Positions 51,989 to 60,027 of a stretch of DNA of 64,000 nt are shown here, piece by piece (positions within the stretch are counted from its first letter, which is position 1; every line of letters starts with the position of its first letter). The notes below the pieces were generated by a model. The model did no database searches, was not told where the DNA came from, and saw nothing but the letters and a program-made list of their open reading frames with translations. Source of the DNA: Johnsonella ignava ATCC 51276 (GTDB taxonomy: Bacteria; Bacillota; Clostridia; Lachnospirales; Lachnospiraceae); NCBI RefSeq assembly GCF_000235445.1, contig NZ_JH378834.1:33229-97228 (forward strand), given 5' to 3'. The position numbers and the translations under genes are program-made.

Positions 51989-53290
51989 TTAGAAAATAGT
52001 CTGTCCGTCAACAGGAGTAGAAAGTGCCTTAAGAGCCTTTTCAACTATCTTACGGCGGAGAGCCTTTTCTTCATCATGGTCAAGTGCAGGATTTCCAAGC
52101 GGATGAGGTATCGCAATCGCAGGAACTATCCTGTTTGCACCTACCGTCATTGAAATTGGAGTAACAGTACATACATGTACTACCGGTATGCCTGCTCTTT
52201 CGATTTCTTTTACCATTGTTGCACCGCAACGTGTACAGGTACCTCATGTTGATGTAAGTATAACTGCATCAACTCCGTCAGCCTTAAGTTTAGGTGCAAA
52301 TTCATCAGCAAACTTCTTTGCAGATGCAACTGCAGTACCGTTTCCTGTAGTTGTATAGAAGAAATGATAAAGACTTCCTATCTTTCCTTCCTTTTCCATA
52401 TCTCTAAGCACGTCAACAGGAAGAACTCTGTCAGCATCCTCATTTGCATACACAGGATCATAACCGCCGTGTGCAGTTTCATAAGTATCACTTGTAAGAT
52501 CGGTTACACCTGTAATATCATATTCTCCATAACGTGTTGCATTCGAACTCTCAATATGATCAGGATTTCCTTTAGGGCATATACCGCCTGATGTTACAAG
52601 TGCTATCTTTGCCTTTGAAATATCCTTTACAGGAGGATTCGGTTCAACCCTGTCAAAGCTTGGCATAGGATACTCAGTTACAAATTCCTTGCCTGCAAGC
52701 TTTTTAAGAAGCATATCAACCGCTCTTTTTGATCCTCTTTCTTCTTCAAAGAAGTTTACACGTACCCCGTTAGGTATATATCCTTCTTGTGCAGCCGTAC
52801 CTATACGTTCTTTTCTTACAAGCTTAAGTGCAAGCGGAACCATTTTATCTACTGCCGCCTTCATACCTGCTGCACTGTTTTTTGTGGATATCATATAAAC
52901 ATCCTTTTTAAACATGTCAGCACCCGGATTTTCAACATACATACCTGTTATTACGGGTATACCGAGTTTTTCCTGTACCTCGGCACATATAGTTCCACAG
53001 GCAACACCATAGCGTCCTGCATTAAATGCCGGTCCGGCTATAAATAAATCCGGTTTCTGTGATTTAACCATCTCAAGTATATCAGCTTTTGCCTGTTCAA
53101 GATTTTCGTTAAAATATGAATCTCCGCAAACTATGGTTGCAACAATCTCAGCTTCACCTTTAAATCCGGCCTTCAGTGCAAGACCCGGACCTAAAACCTC
53201 ACCGACTCTAAGTTCAGCCTTATAGCTTGCCATTTCTTCTCCACCTATTTGTGCAAAGAACTGGTTTATATAATGAACAACTTTAATCAC
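51989..53290 (-). CDS. grdB: Glycine reductase component B gamma subunit, selenoprotein GrdB (UGA = Sec349)
   Basis: 433 residues if the in-frame TGA at 52246-52244 is read as selenocysteine. The part before it (MIKVVHYINQFFAQIGGEE to VDAVILTST) and after it (GTCTRCGATMVKEIERAG to PVDGQTIF) are both clearly GrdB. The joined site reads TST-U-GTCTRCG, the U-x2-C-x2-C active site of this family. With GrdE it forms protein B, which binds the amino group of glycine and passes a carboxymethyl group to selenoprotein A. A perfect 5-bp hairpin with a GGT loop lies 19-21 nt after the TGA. Standard gene callers will split it at the TGA. GrdA is not encoded here. Confidence 0.94.
52218..52246 (-). promoter_or_regulatory. 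Selenocysteine UGA with bacterial SECIS-like hairpin
   Basis: TGA at 52246-52244 is followed at nt 14-26 by GTTGC-GGT-GCAAC, a perfect stem. The loop GGT lies at nt 19-21, the same distance as the GGU loop of the E. coli fdhF SECIS as I recall it. SelB would bind this loop to deliver Sec-tRNA. Confidence 0.85.
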
Positions 53291-53307
53291 TTTACAAATC
53301 TCCTTTC

Positions 53308-54588
53308 CTATCTTGCACTAAGCTTGGTAAAGCCTGTTTCATTAGTCGCACCTGTGATTACCTGAAGCTCAACCTCTAATGAACCGTCTTCAAGCACCGT
53401 TTTATCACTTGCACCTGCAATCCTTGTTATATAGTCAAGTGTACCTATAACCTTATCAAGTTTAGGCAGTATAATTACCTCATTAGCATTGCCGCCTGTA
53501 ACCACTGCATCAGCAGCTGCATCAGCATCGGCAAGAGACTGTGATTTTCCGTCCCTTCCTGCATATTCATCTGTTATTATAACAGTTTTAACTCCCTCTG
53601 CCTCAATCTTTTTGCAGTTCATTATAAGATCCGTATCAGGATTTCCAAAGCCCTCCTGTGATACTATAACACCGTCAAGATCAAGCATCTTGCAGAGCTT
53701 TGCCGTCCAGTCGGAAGACCTCTGTTTATCGGCAAGATATACATTTTCATTTGTAATTATCTGGCATACAAAATTAATTGTCTTTCCATGCTCATCAAAT
53801 AAATCATGTACTACAGGATTGTTAAGATGTACATATGTAGGATTCTTATCACATGCTGATACGCAGTTGCCTGATATTATCGCACCGTCCATAACCTCGG
53901 TAGGATTAAGTATTGTAGGAACTATCTTTTTAGCATCAACTCCATATACATAGGTATCATGCAGGAGCCCCTGACTCTGAAGCATTTGAACATATGCAAC
54001 CCTGGGAAGTCCCGGATACATAGTAAAGCCTTCTTTGATTGTAGGTGTTTCATATACCCTGGTTTCATCAGGAGTAAGATCCTTTGCAAGTTCACCAAGT
54101 TTAACTGCGACTCTGAAGCCTGCAAGTCTTACCGCCTGCTCATAATCATGCTGTTTTATATTATCAACAGGTTCGCATACCATCACAAGATTGAGGGTCT
54201 GTGAAAATGGTGTATACTGTGCACCTTTTCCGGTCATATCTATAACACCTTCCTGAAATCCCACTATCTTTCCTGCTGTTACAACAGCCATTCCCTTAAG
54301 TGCATATGTCTTGCCTTCTCCTACTGTATCAACCGGTGCTATAACTCCCGGAAAGATGCCTCCCCTGCCTTCGACCTTTACTCTAGGTTCTATAACATCC
54401 TTTACAGGTGTAATTCTTACCGATTCGCCCGGTTTTGCGATATCGAATTCAACACCTTTAATCTTTTCGTCCTCAAGGACTACCTGTCTAAGTGCGTCTT
54501 TTGACACATACAGAGTACCTGATTCGATCTTTAATTCAGATGCAAACTGTATGTCCTTGATAAAAATGCTTCCTAACTCAAGTCTCAC
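53308..54588 (-). CDS. grdE: Glycine reductase component B alpha/beta proprotein GrdE
   Basis: 426 residues starting at a GTG with GGAGGT upstream. The sequence (VKDVIEPRVKVEGRGGIFPG, VDTVGEGKTYALKG, GLLHDTYVYGVDAKKIVPTI) is GrdE-type. The proprotein splits at Asn241-Cys242 (ISGNCVSACDKNP), where Cys242 becomes the pyruvoyl group that forms a Schiff base with glycine. Numbering matches the known enzyme. It closely follows the clostridial glycine-type subunit rather than the sarcosine or betaine types as far as I can judge. It is separated from grdB by 17 nt. Confidence 0.93.
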   Translation of the reverse strand: MRLELGSIFIKDIQFASELKIESGTLYVSKDALRQVVLEDEKIKGVEFDIAKPGESVRITPVKDVIEPRVKVEGRGGIFPGVIAPVDTVGEGKTYALKGMAVVTAGKIVGFQEGVIDMTGKGAQYTPFSQTLNLVMVCEPVDNIKQHDYEQAVRLAGFRVAVKLGELAKDLTPDETRVYETPTIKEGFTMYPGLPRVAYVQMLQSQGLLHDTYVYGVDAKKIVPTILNPTEVMDGAIISGNCVSACDKNPTYVHLNNPVVHDLFDEHGKTINFVCQIITNENVYLADKQRSSDWTAKLCKMLDLDGVIVSQEGFGNPDTDLIMNCKKIEAEGVKTVIITDEYAGRDGKSQSLADADAAADAVVTGGNANEVIILPKLDKVIGTLDYITRIAGASDKTVLEDGSLEVELQVITGATNETGFTKLSAR

Positions 54589-54658
54589 TTATCATTTACC
54601 TCCTTAAATAAATTTTATCTGCAGCCGAATATCTTACGACTGTGTTATTTTATTATAA

Positions 54659-55042
54659 TTAACCAATCCCGGCAGAATCAATACCGCTCTTGATTAATGA
54701 TAAATCAACCTGTTGAAAATCCTCCAGTATTTTGCCGTCATAGCAGTCTTGTTTGAAATTAAATTTAGCACAGCTTTGAATTGCCGACTCTATCATTGAA
54801 AGAGATTTCATATCAACCCTGTTTGCATCAGCACTGAGCATAACCGATTTATAAGGCGTTTCCCCGGGTTTTACGCTGCCTGACAGTGGATGCGACATAA
54901 GCCTGTAACCTAAATGTATCTTATCCCTTATCTTTTTAAGTATATCTTCATATGTGCATGTGATATATATAACCTCACATTTACCGCCTAAAGCCCCGCC
55001 TACTATAGGGTTGTTTGTAATAATTACATATCCTCTTTTCAT
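54659..55042 (-). CDS. grdX: GrdX family protein
   Basis: 127 residues: YVIITNNPIVGGALGGKC, ILKKIRDKIHLGYRLMSHPL, GSVKPGETPYKSVMLS. This matches GrdX, a small protein encoded at the head of glycine reductase operons; its biochemical role is unknown. It is the first gene after the glycine riboswitch and precedes grdE by 70 nt, with no grdA between. Confidence 0.9.
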   Translation of the reverse strand: MKRGYVIITNNPIVGGALGGKCEVIYITCTYEDILKKIRDKIHLGYRLMSHPLSGSVKPGETPYKSVMLSADANRVDMKSLSMIESAIQSCAKFNFKQDCYDGKILEDFQQVDLSLIKSGIDSAGIG

Positions 55043-55175
55043 AAAAAATAAATTCCTTTCGTCTGCATAAGCAAAAACTTACTTACTTTAAATGGCAGGC
55101 GTTTAATATCATATCCGGTTCCCTAATACTGAAAACACAAACATTTCGTTATTATATTAACACTTGAGCCGTTAA

Positions 55176-55216
55176 TAAAAAGGACGAACACATATATAAG
55201 AGTGTTTTCGTCCTTT
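55176..55216 (-). terminator. Riboswitch-linked terminator upstream of grdX
   Basis: On the minus strand AAAAGGACGAAAACAC pairs with GTGTTCGTCCTTTT (2-nt bulge), ending in five T's. It lies between the aptamer and grdX, as expected of an expression platform. Confidence 0.85.
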
Positions 55217-55254
55217 TCTGTCTTTTACAAAATAACTGTATAATTCAGAATACG

Positions 55255-55360
55255 GTCCGCTCTACAGTTCTTTTGCCTGAAAGATTCACTTTTATACACA
55301 CTGACATATAAAAGCTTGCCTCTTCGGCGTCCATTGCCGGAACTCTCCCGTAGAACCTCA
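55255..55360 (-). ncRNA. Glycine riboswitch (single aptamer) controlling grdXEB
   Basis: On the minus strand the conserved blocks occur in order: GGGAGAGTTCC, then GACGCCGAAGAGGCAA, then a variable arm (AGCTTTTATATG...TATAAAAGT), then TTTCAGGCAAAAGAAC. These are the P2/P3 core motifs of the glycine aptamer. P1 can form from TCTAC and GTAGA. Only one aptamer is seen (glycine riboswitches are often tandem). A terminator follows, then grdX. By analogy to gcvT riboswitches, glycine binding should favour read-through and expression. Confidence 0.92.
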
Positions 55361-55383
55361 TCCCTGTATTTTATTCTAGATAT

Positions 55384-55412
55384 ATTATATATTAATTTTT
55401 ATATTCTGTGAA
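55384..55412 (-). promoter_or_regulatory. Promoter of the glycine riboswitch/grd operon
   Basis: TTCACA (55412-55407), a 17-nt spacer and TATAAT (55389-55384) on the minus strand, placing the transcription start just before the aptamer. Confidence 0.8.
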
Positions 55413-55471
55413 CCTTTTATTTTTTTAGTCTTTGTTTTCAGGTGTTAATTTTCTATATCCGGATATATCCT

Positions 55472-56863
55472 TTACTTCTGCTTTTTCTTGAAATTATCAA
55501 AATAATCCCGGTGCACCTGTTTAATTGTATTCGTAAGTGCAAACAGAGCAATTATGTTTGGAACTACCATAAAAGAATTAAAGCAGTCCGCAAGATTCCA
55601 TACTATTTCAACCTTTGCAAGTGAACCTAAAAAGATACATACGGCAACAATACCTGCATAGATCTTAACAGCCTTGGGACCGAACAAATATTTTATATTA
55701 GCCTGCCCAAAGAAATACCAGCCTATAATTGTTGAAAATGCAAAGAAAAACAGACATATCGCTATAAATATATCTCCTCCTTTTCCAAACACAGTTGAAT
55801 AAGCCGCCTGCGTAAGTTTTGCACCTGTGATCGTTTGTCCTGTAGCTTCATCTACAACCTTGCTTAAATCCAATGAAGTCAATATTACAAATGCTGTCAT
55901 ATTAAGTACGACAAATGTATCTATAAATACACCTACCATAGCAACAAAGCCCTGTTCCACCGGATGATTAACTTTTGCAACAGCATGTGCATGCGGAGTT
56001 GAACCCATACCTGCCTCATTTGAAAACAAGCCTCTTGCAATACCTTTTGTAACAGCCAGTTTTACTGTCGCACCTATTGCCCCTCCTACTACTGCCTGAG
56101 GGTTAAATGCTCCTACAAATATAGACTGCAGTGCATAAAGAAATCTATTTCCATGTGCTATAATCACTATAAGTGAGCCTACTATATAAAGTGCTGCCAT
56201 AAACGGAACTACAAGCTCTGCCACCTGCGCAATCCTCTTTATACCACCTACAAAGACAAATAAAGCAATAACTGCAACAAATGCACCCATAACAAACTGT
56301 GGTACACCGAAAGCTGTATAAAATGCATCCGCTATTGAATTCGACTGCACTCCGTTTCCCATAAAACCAAGTGCAAATACTATGAGTACGGCAAATACAG
56401 CTGCCATAACTTTTCCCAGTTCTCCTTTAAATGCCGCTTTTATATAATAAACAGGTCCTCCTGTAACCTCACCGTCAACACCCACTTGTTTATACTTTTG
56501 TGCCATAATAGCCTCTGCATATATAGTTCCCATACCTAAAAAGGCTGCAACCCACATCCAGAATATCGCACCGGCACCGCCTGTAGCTATAGCGGTAGCC
56601 GCACCTGCTATATTTCCTGTACCGACCTGAGCCGCTATAGCAGTGGCAAGTGCCTGAAATGAAGACATACCGTCAGCACCCGCTGCTTCTTTTTTATTAA
56701 AAAGTCCTCCAAAGGTTCTTTTCATGCCCTCTTTAAAACCTCTAACCTGTATAAATTTCAGATTAAACGAGAACCATATGCCTCCAAGAACCAATGCAAC
56801 AACTAATATATAACTTGTAAGAAAATTGTTTACCAGTGAAACAATATCATTTAAACCCTTCAA
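55472..56863 (-). CDS. Sodium:alanine/glycine symporter (AGCS family)
   Basis: 463 residues with about ten membrane helices. AGCS signatures are FQALATAIAAQVGTGNIAGA, GPVYYIKAAF, GLFSNEAGMGSTPHAHA and FFAFSTIIGWYFFGQANIKY. It imports glycine or alanine with Na+. It starts at a TTG preceded by AAAGGAGGAG. It lies directly upstream of the glycine riboswitch on the same strand, so it most likely supplies glycine to the reductase. A TATATCCGGATATA palindrome lies just after its stop. Confidence 0.93.
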   Translation of the reverse strand: MKGLNDIVSLVNNFLTSYILVVALVLGGIWFSFNLKFIQVRGFKEGMKRTFGGLFNKKEAAGADGMSSFQALATAIAAQVGTGNIAGAATAIATGGAGAIFWMWVAAFLGMGTIYAEAIMAQKYKQVGVDGEVTGGPVYYIKAAFKGELGKVMAAVFAVLIVFALGFMGNGVQSNSIADAFYTAFGVPQFVMGAFVAVIALFVFVGGIKRIAQVAELVVPFMAALYIVGSLIVIIAHGNRFLYALQSIFVGAFNPQAVVGGAIGATVKLAVTKGIARGLFSNEAGMGSTPHAHAVAKVNHPVEQGFVAMVGVFIDTFVVLNMTAFVILTSLDLSKVVDEATGQTITGAKLTQAAYSTVFGKGGDIFIAICLFFFAFSTIIGWYFFGQANIKYLFGPKAVKIYAGIVAVCIFLGSLAKVEIVWNLADCFNSFMVVPNIIALFALTNTIKQVHRDYFDNFKKKQK

Positions 56864-57445
56864 TGTATACTCCTCCTTTTGGAAAATATTTTGCCTTTTT
56901 ATGTCATCAAAGCAATTTAAAACCTACCCTTGAAAACAGACTGTATGCTGATAAAACACACCCTGCCTTACACAGCGGTTTTATATAATATTATATAAAA
57001 CTCCATATTTGGAAAAAACGGGCTGCTTTACTTTTCTGATCGCATTTACCTCCTTCTGAAATATAATTTATACTCAGCCGTCATTGCAAGAAACAGCTTT
57101 ATCCCTGCACCACTGCATTACATCAGGCAAAAATATCTTCAAAGGCTCCATATGTCAATATGTACACAGCTATCGCTTATCATTCGCAGGCAAATAGTCA
57201 TTAGTAAAATTTACATATTTTAATATATCCCCTTTAGATAAATTCGTGTAATTAGTATAACATTTTATCGACTTTTATTCAACTGTTTAAATAAATTAAA
57301 GCTTAAAATTCTTAAAAAATTCTTTATAAACACATACTTTGTTGATTTCATATCATCTGTAATAAATTGTTGCTTTTGTGTATTTTTATTAAATTCTTAT
57401 GTTTTTAACTGTTTTTTGTATATATTTTCTATATTACATAAAATA
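56864..57445. other. Long leader/intergenic region upstream of the glycine/alanine symporter
   Basis: About 580 bases without a gene. A perfect 24-bp palindrome, GTTTTATATAAT followed by its complement, lies at 56978-57001. On the minus strand an excellent Shine-Dalgarno (AGAAGGAGGT) precedes only a five-codon frame (MRSEK) at about 57055-57030. The length suggests a regulated leader, but I recognise no known riboswitch. Confidence 0.4.
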
Positions 57446-57484
57446 ATAAGGTCTCTTGTAGTTTGACTCTACATGAGACCTTAT
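57446..57484 (-). terminator. Terminator after the CobW-type GTPase gene
   Basis: ATAAGGTCTC and GAGACCTTAT, extended by TGTAG/CTACA with one mismatch, form a stem around TTTGACT. On the minus strand it is followed by TATTTTATG. It lies 27 nt after the stop. Confidence 0.85.
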
Positions 57485-57510
57485 CATTAATACATTAGTT
57501 TAAACATAAA

Positions 57511-58473
57511 TTATTTGCTGTATGATCTAATCTTTACATATTCCGAATTTTCAAAAAAATACTTTCTTATCCTCTGCCTTAATATATTTTTCCCTATAAA
57601 AACCGACTTGCTGCTCACCTCATTTTCAAGGAAAAGTACACTGTATTTTGTTCCTGCAAGATCAAACTGCAAATTTTGACCACCTGCCTGTAAAAAGCCT
57701 TTTGCTCTTACAATATCCCCAAACTCTCCTCTGAGCATCATCTCAAGAATTATTATAAGTTTTTCAGGACTGAGCATACCCATATTTTCTATTGACAAGG
57801 TTTCAAAATCTTCAGCAGAATCACTATTTTCAAAAAAATCCTCACTTTTTTTAACTGATTGTATAATATTTCCGTCATAATCCTTTAAAAACAGCTGTTG
57901 CCACCAGCAATCAGGCATATCTTTATAATGTTGTACCAGTATATCAGCTTTATCATTAATGCCTTTTAAGAAAGTTTCTATATCTGATTTTTCAGATAAA
58001 TCAGTATTTTCCATCTTTGAAACCACTATGGTCTTTGCAAATTTAATCTGATTTATATATAAATCCTTAAATTCATCAAAACGGCTGCTGAAATTATACC
58101 CGTCAACTATTGTAATCGGAGCAAGCAGTCCTATTCTCTCATATTCAATCTGTTTTATATTATCAATCACATTTCCAAGCATACCTACACCGCTAGGTTC
58201 TACTACAAGATATTCAGGATCCAGTGCATTGGCTATGGTGAGTACTGAAGTAGCAAAATCTCCCTTTGTTGAGCAGCATATACAACCTTCCGTCATTTCC
58301 CATATATTAATTTTTGACTTATCTGAATTATCAGTAAGTTTTGCAGAATCTATATCCAGACTGCTGTATTCATTTTCAAGGATTGCAAATTCCCCCTTGC
58401 ATCTTTTTACCATCTCTTTTATAAAAGTAGTTTTTCCTGCTCCAAGAAAGCCGGATATAATAAGTATTTTCAT
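57511..58473 (-). CDS. CobW/COG0523-type metal-handling GTPase
   Basis: 320 residues. Walker A is ISGFLGAGKTTFI, the glutamate motif is FAILENEYSSLDID, the metal motif is EGCICCSTKGDF (CxCC), and the base-recognition region is VVSKMEN in place of the usual NKxD. G3E GTPases of this class act as metallochaperones for zinc, cobalt or iron. The C-terminal domain (about 195-320) is divergent. It lies 70 nt after the alcohol dehydrogenase gene and ends in a strong terminator, so the two may form one unit. The client is unknown; zinc delivery to the dehydrogenase is only a guess from proximity. Confidence 0.85.
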   Translation of the reverse strand: MKILIISGFLGAGKTTFIKEMVKRCKGEFAILENEYSSLDIDSAKLTDNSDKSKINIWEMTEGCICCSTKGDFATSVLTIANALDPEYLVVEPSGVGMLGNVIDNIKQIEYERIGLLAPITIVDGYNFSSRFDEFKDLYINQIKFAKTIVVSKMENTDLSEKSDIETFLKGINDKADILVQHYKDMPDCWWQQLFLKDYDGNIIQSVKKSEDFFENSDSAEDFETLSIENMGMLSPEKLIIILEMMLRGEFGDIVRAKGFLQAGGQNLQFDLAGTKYSVLFLENEVSSKSVFIGKNILRQRIRKYFFENSEYVKIRSYSK

Positions 58474-58543
58474 GATAATCCTTCACATACATAATCGACA
58501 GACAGTATATAAAGCTTAAAATTCACAGTTTTATATATTAAAA

Positions 58544-59608
58544 TTATGCTTTTTCTATCTTTACAACAGGTTTAATTAAGTCAGCCGGTTTATCTCTCAT
58601 AAGGAAAAGAGCCTCTTCAACATGCTCCCAGCCGTCAAATACATGTGTGCTTAACGGTGCAAGATCAAGCCTTCCGCCGGTTACAAGTGATGAAAGCTTC
58701 TCCATGCGGAGTCTGCCGCCCGGCATAAGTCCGCCATTTATCATCTTATGTCCCATTCCAACTCCCCATTCAACACGAGGAATTTCAACCATCTCACCTG
58801 AACCAAGATAATTTACATTTCCTATCTTACCGCCTGCCTTTAAGCATTTTACAGCCTCGGCAAAGGTTTCAACTCCACCTCCGGCTATAACTATCTTATC
58901 AACTCCCTTTCCACCGGTAAGATCAAGTACCTGTTTGTAAATAGGACCGTCCTTATAACTTATAAATTCACCTGCACCGTACTTCTTTGCGGCATCAACA
59001 CATACTTTTCTTGTACCTACCGCTATTATCCTTGAAGCTCCCCTAAGTGCACAGCCAGCCACTGCCATAAGCCCTACCGGACCTATACCTATTACAAGAA
59101 CTGTATCACCGAACTGTACATCAGCCAGTTCAACACCATGGAAGCCTGTCGGAACCATATCGGAAAGCATACATGCATCAACTATATTTATACTCTTAGG
59201 CAAAAGTGCCAGATTTCCGTCAGCATCATTTACATGGAAAAACTCTGAAAATACTCCGTCTTTAAAATTAGAAAATTTCCAGCCTGCAAGCATACCGCCT
59301 GAATGCATGGAATACCCTGCCTGAGCCTCAAGTGAGTTCCAGTCAGGTGTGATTGCCGGCACTAAAACTCTATCTCCCGGTTTAAAGTCCTTTACCATTG
59401 AACCTACTTCAACTACTTCAGCACAACCCTCATGACCGAGTATCATATTATGGCGCTCGCCTATAGCACCTTCCCATAAAGTATGTACATCTGATGTACA
59501 TATAGCTATGGCAAGTGGTTTACATATAGCATCCATAGGTCCGCATACAGGGCGTTCCTTCTCAATCCATCCTGACTGACCAATCTTTAACATAGCATAA
59601 CCTTTCAT
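58544..59608 (-). CDS. NADP-dependent secondary-alcohol dehydrogenase (zinc family)
   Basis: 354 residues, close to the Thermoanaerobacter/Clostridium isopropanol dehydrogenase group: MKGYAMLKIGQSGWIEKE, zinc ligands in CTSDVHTLWEGAIGERHN and MILGHEGCAEVVEVG, AITPDWNSLEAQAGY, and Rossmann VLVIGIGPVGLMAVAG. The usual NADP-binding GSR motif appears as VGTRKVCVDAAKKYG, consistent with NADP. It reduces ketones or oxidises secondary alcohols in the cytoplasm. It has its own promoter with an extended -10 box. Confidence 0.92.
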   Translation of the reverse strand: MKGYAMLKIGQSGWIEKERPVCGPMDAICKPLAIAICTSDVHTLWEGAIGERHNMILGHEGCAEVVEVGSMVKDFKPGDRVLVPAITPDWNSLEAQAGYSMHSGGMLAGWKFSNFKDGVFSEFFHVNDADGNLALLPKSINIVDACMLSDMVPTGFHGVELADVQFGDTVLVIGIGPVGLMAVAGCALRGASRIIAVGTRKVCVDAAKKYGAGEFISYKDGPIYKQVLDLTGGKGVDKIVIAGGGVETFAEAVKCLKAGGKIGNVNYLGSGEMVEIPRVEWGVGMGHKMINGGLMPGGRLRMEKLSSLVTGGRLDLAPLSTHVFDGWEHVEEALFLMRDKPADLIKPVVKIEKA

Positions 59609-59651
59609 AGTTATATCTCCTTTCTACTATATTGTAAGTTATTGCAAACTA

Positions 59652-59660
59652 ATTATACCA
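59652..59660 (-). promoter_or_regulatory. Extended -10 promoter element for the alcohol dehydrogenase gene
   Basis: TGG-TATAAT on the minus strand, about 45 nt before the start; no good -35. The same TGTGGTATAAT string occurs before mutS2. Confidence 0.55.
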
Positions 59661-59867
59661 CATAGTTTTTAGAAAATCACTATATTTTCAATGTATATAA
59701 TATATTTTTAATTGTATTCATTCAATTTTACAATTATTAAACTTTATAGTGTCTAATATTAATATTTCTTATAACTAAACATTGTATATATAACTATATT
59801 GTACATTGATAAACTTAATACGTTAAAACCCTCATGATATACAGCCTTTAAATTAATAAAAACAAAA

Positions 59868-59922
59868 AAATATCCCTGCAGGATATAATGCCCTTTAAAG
59901 CATTACTCCTGCAGGGATATTT
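59868..59922 (-). terminator. Terminator after the large surface protein gene
   Basis: AAATATCCCTGCAGGA and TCCTGCAGGGATATTT are perfect complements, with an inner TAATGC/GCATTA stem; seven T's follow on the minus strand. The rest of the 400-nt gap (59661-60027) is AT-rich and holds nothing else I can name. Confidence 0.92.
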
Positions 59923-60027
59923 AATTTAAAGAAACACTGATTAAATGTTTCCATGCTAAAATCGCATACACTTTTTATCATTTTCATGCGATTTTAGTAA
60001 AATTTTTATAAAATTATATAGTCAGGT

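Noticed and set aside
51989..52216. Independent 75-residue protein starting MVKEIERAGIPV
   Set aside because: It is the C-terminal part of GrdB after the selenocysteine codon; the frame is continuous with the upstream part across the UGA.
57030..57055. Five-codon leader peptide MRSEK before the symporter
   Set aside because: The Shine-Dalgarno is excellent but only 3 nt from the ATG, and the peptide shows no regulatory amino-acid bias; kept as an observation only.
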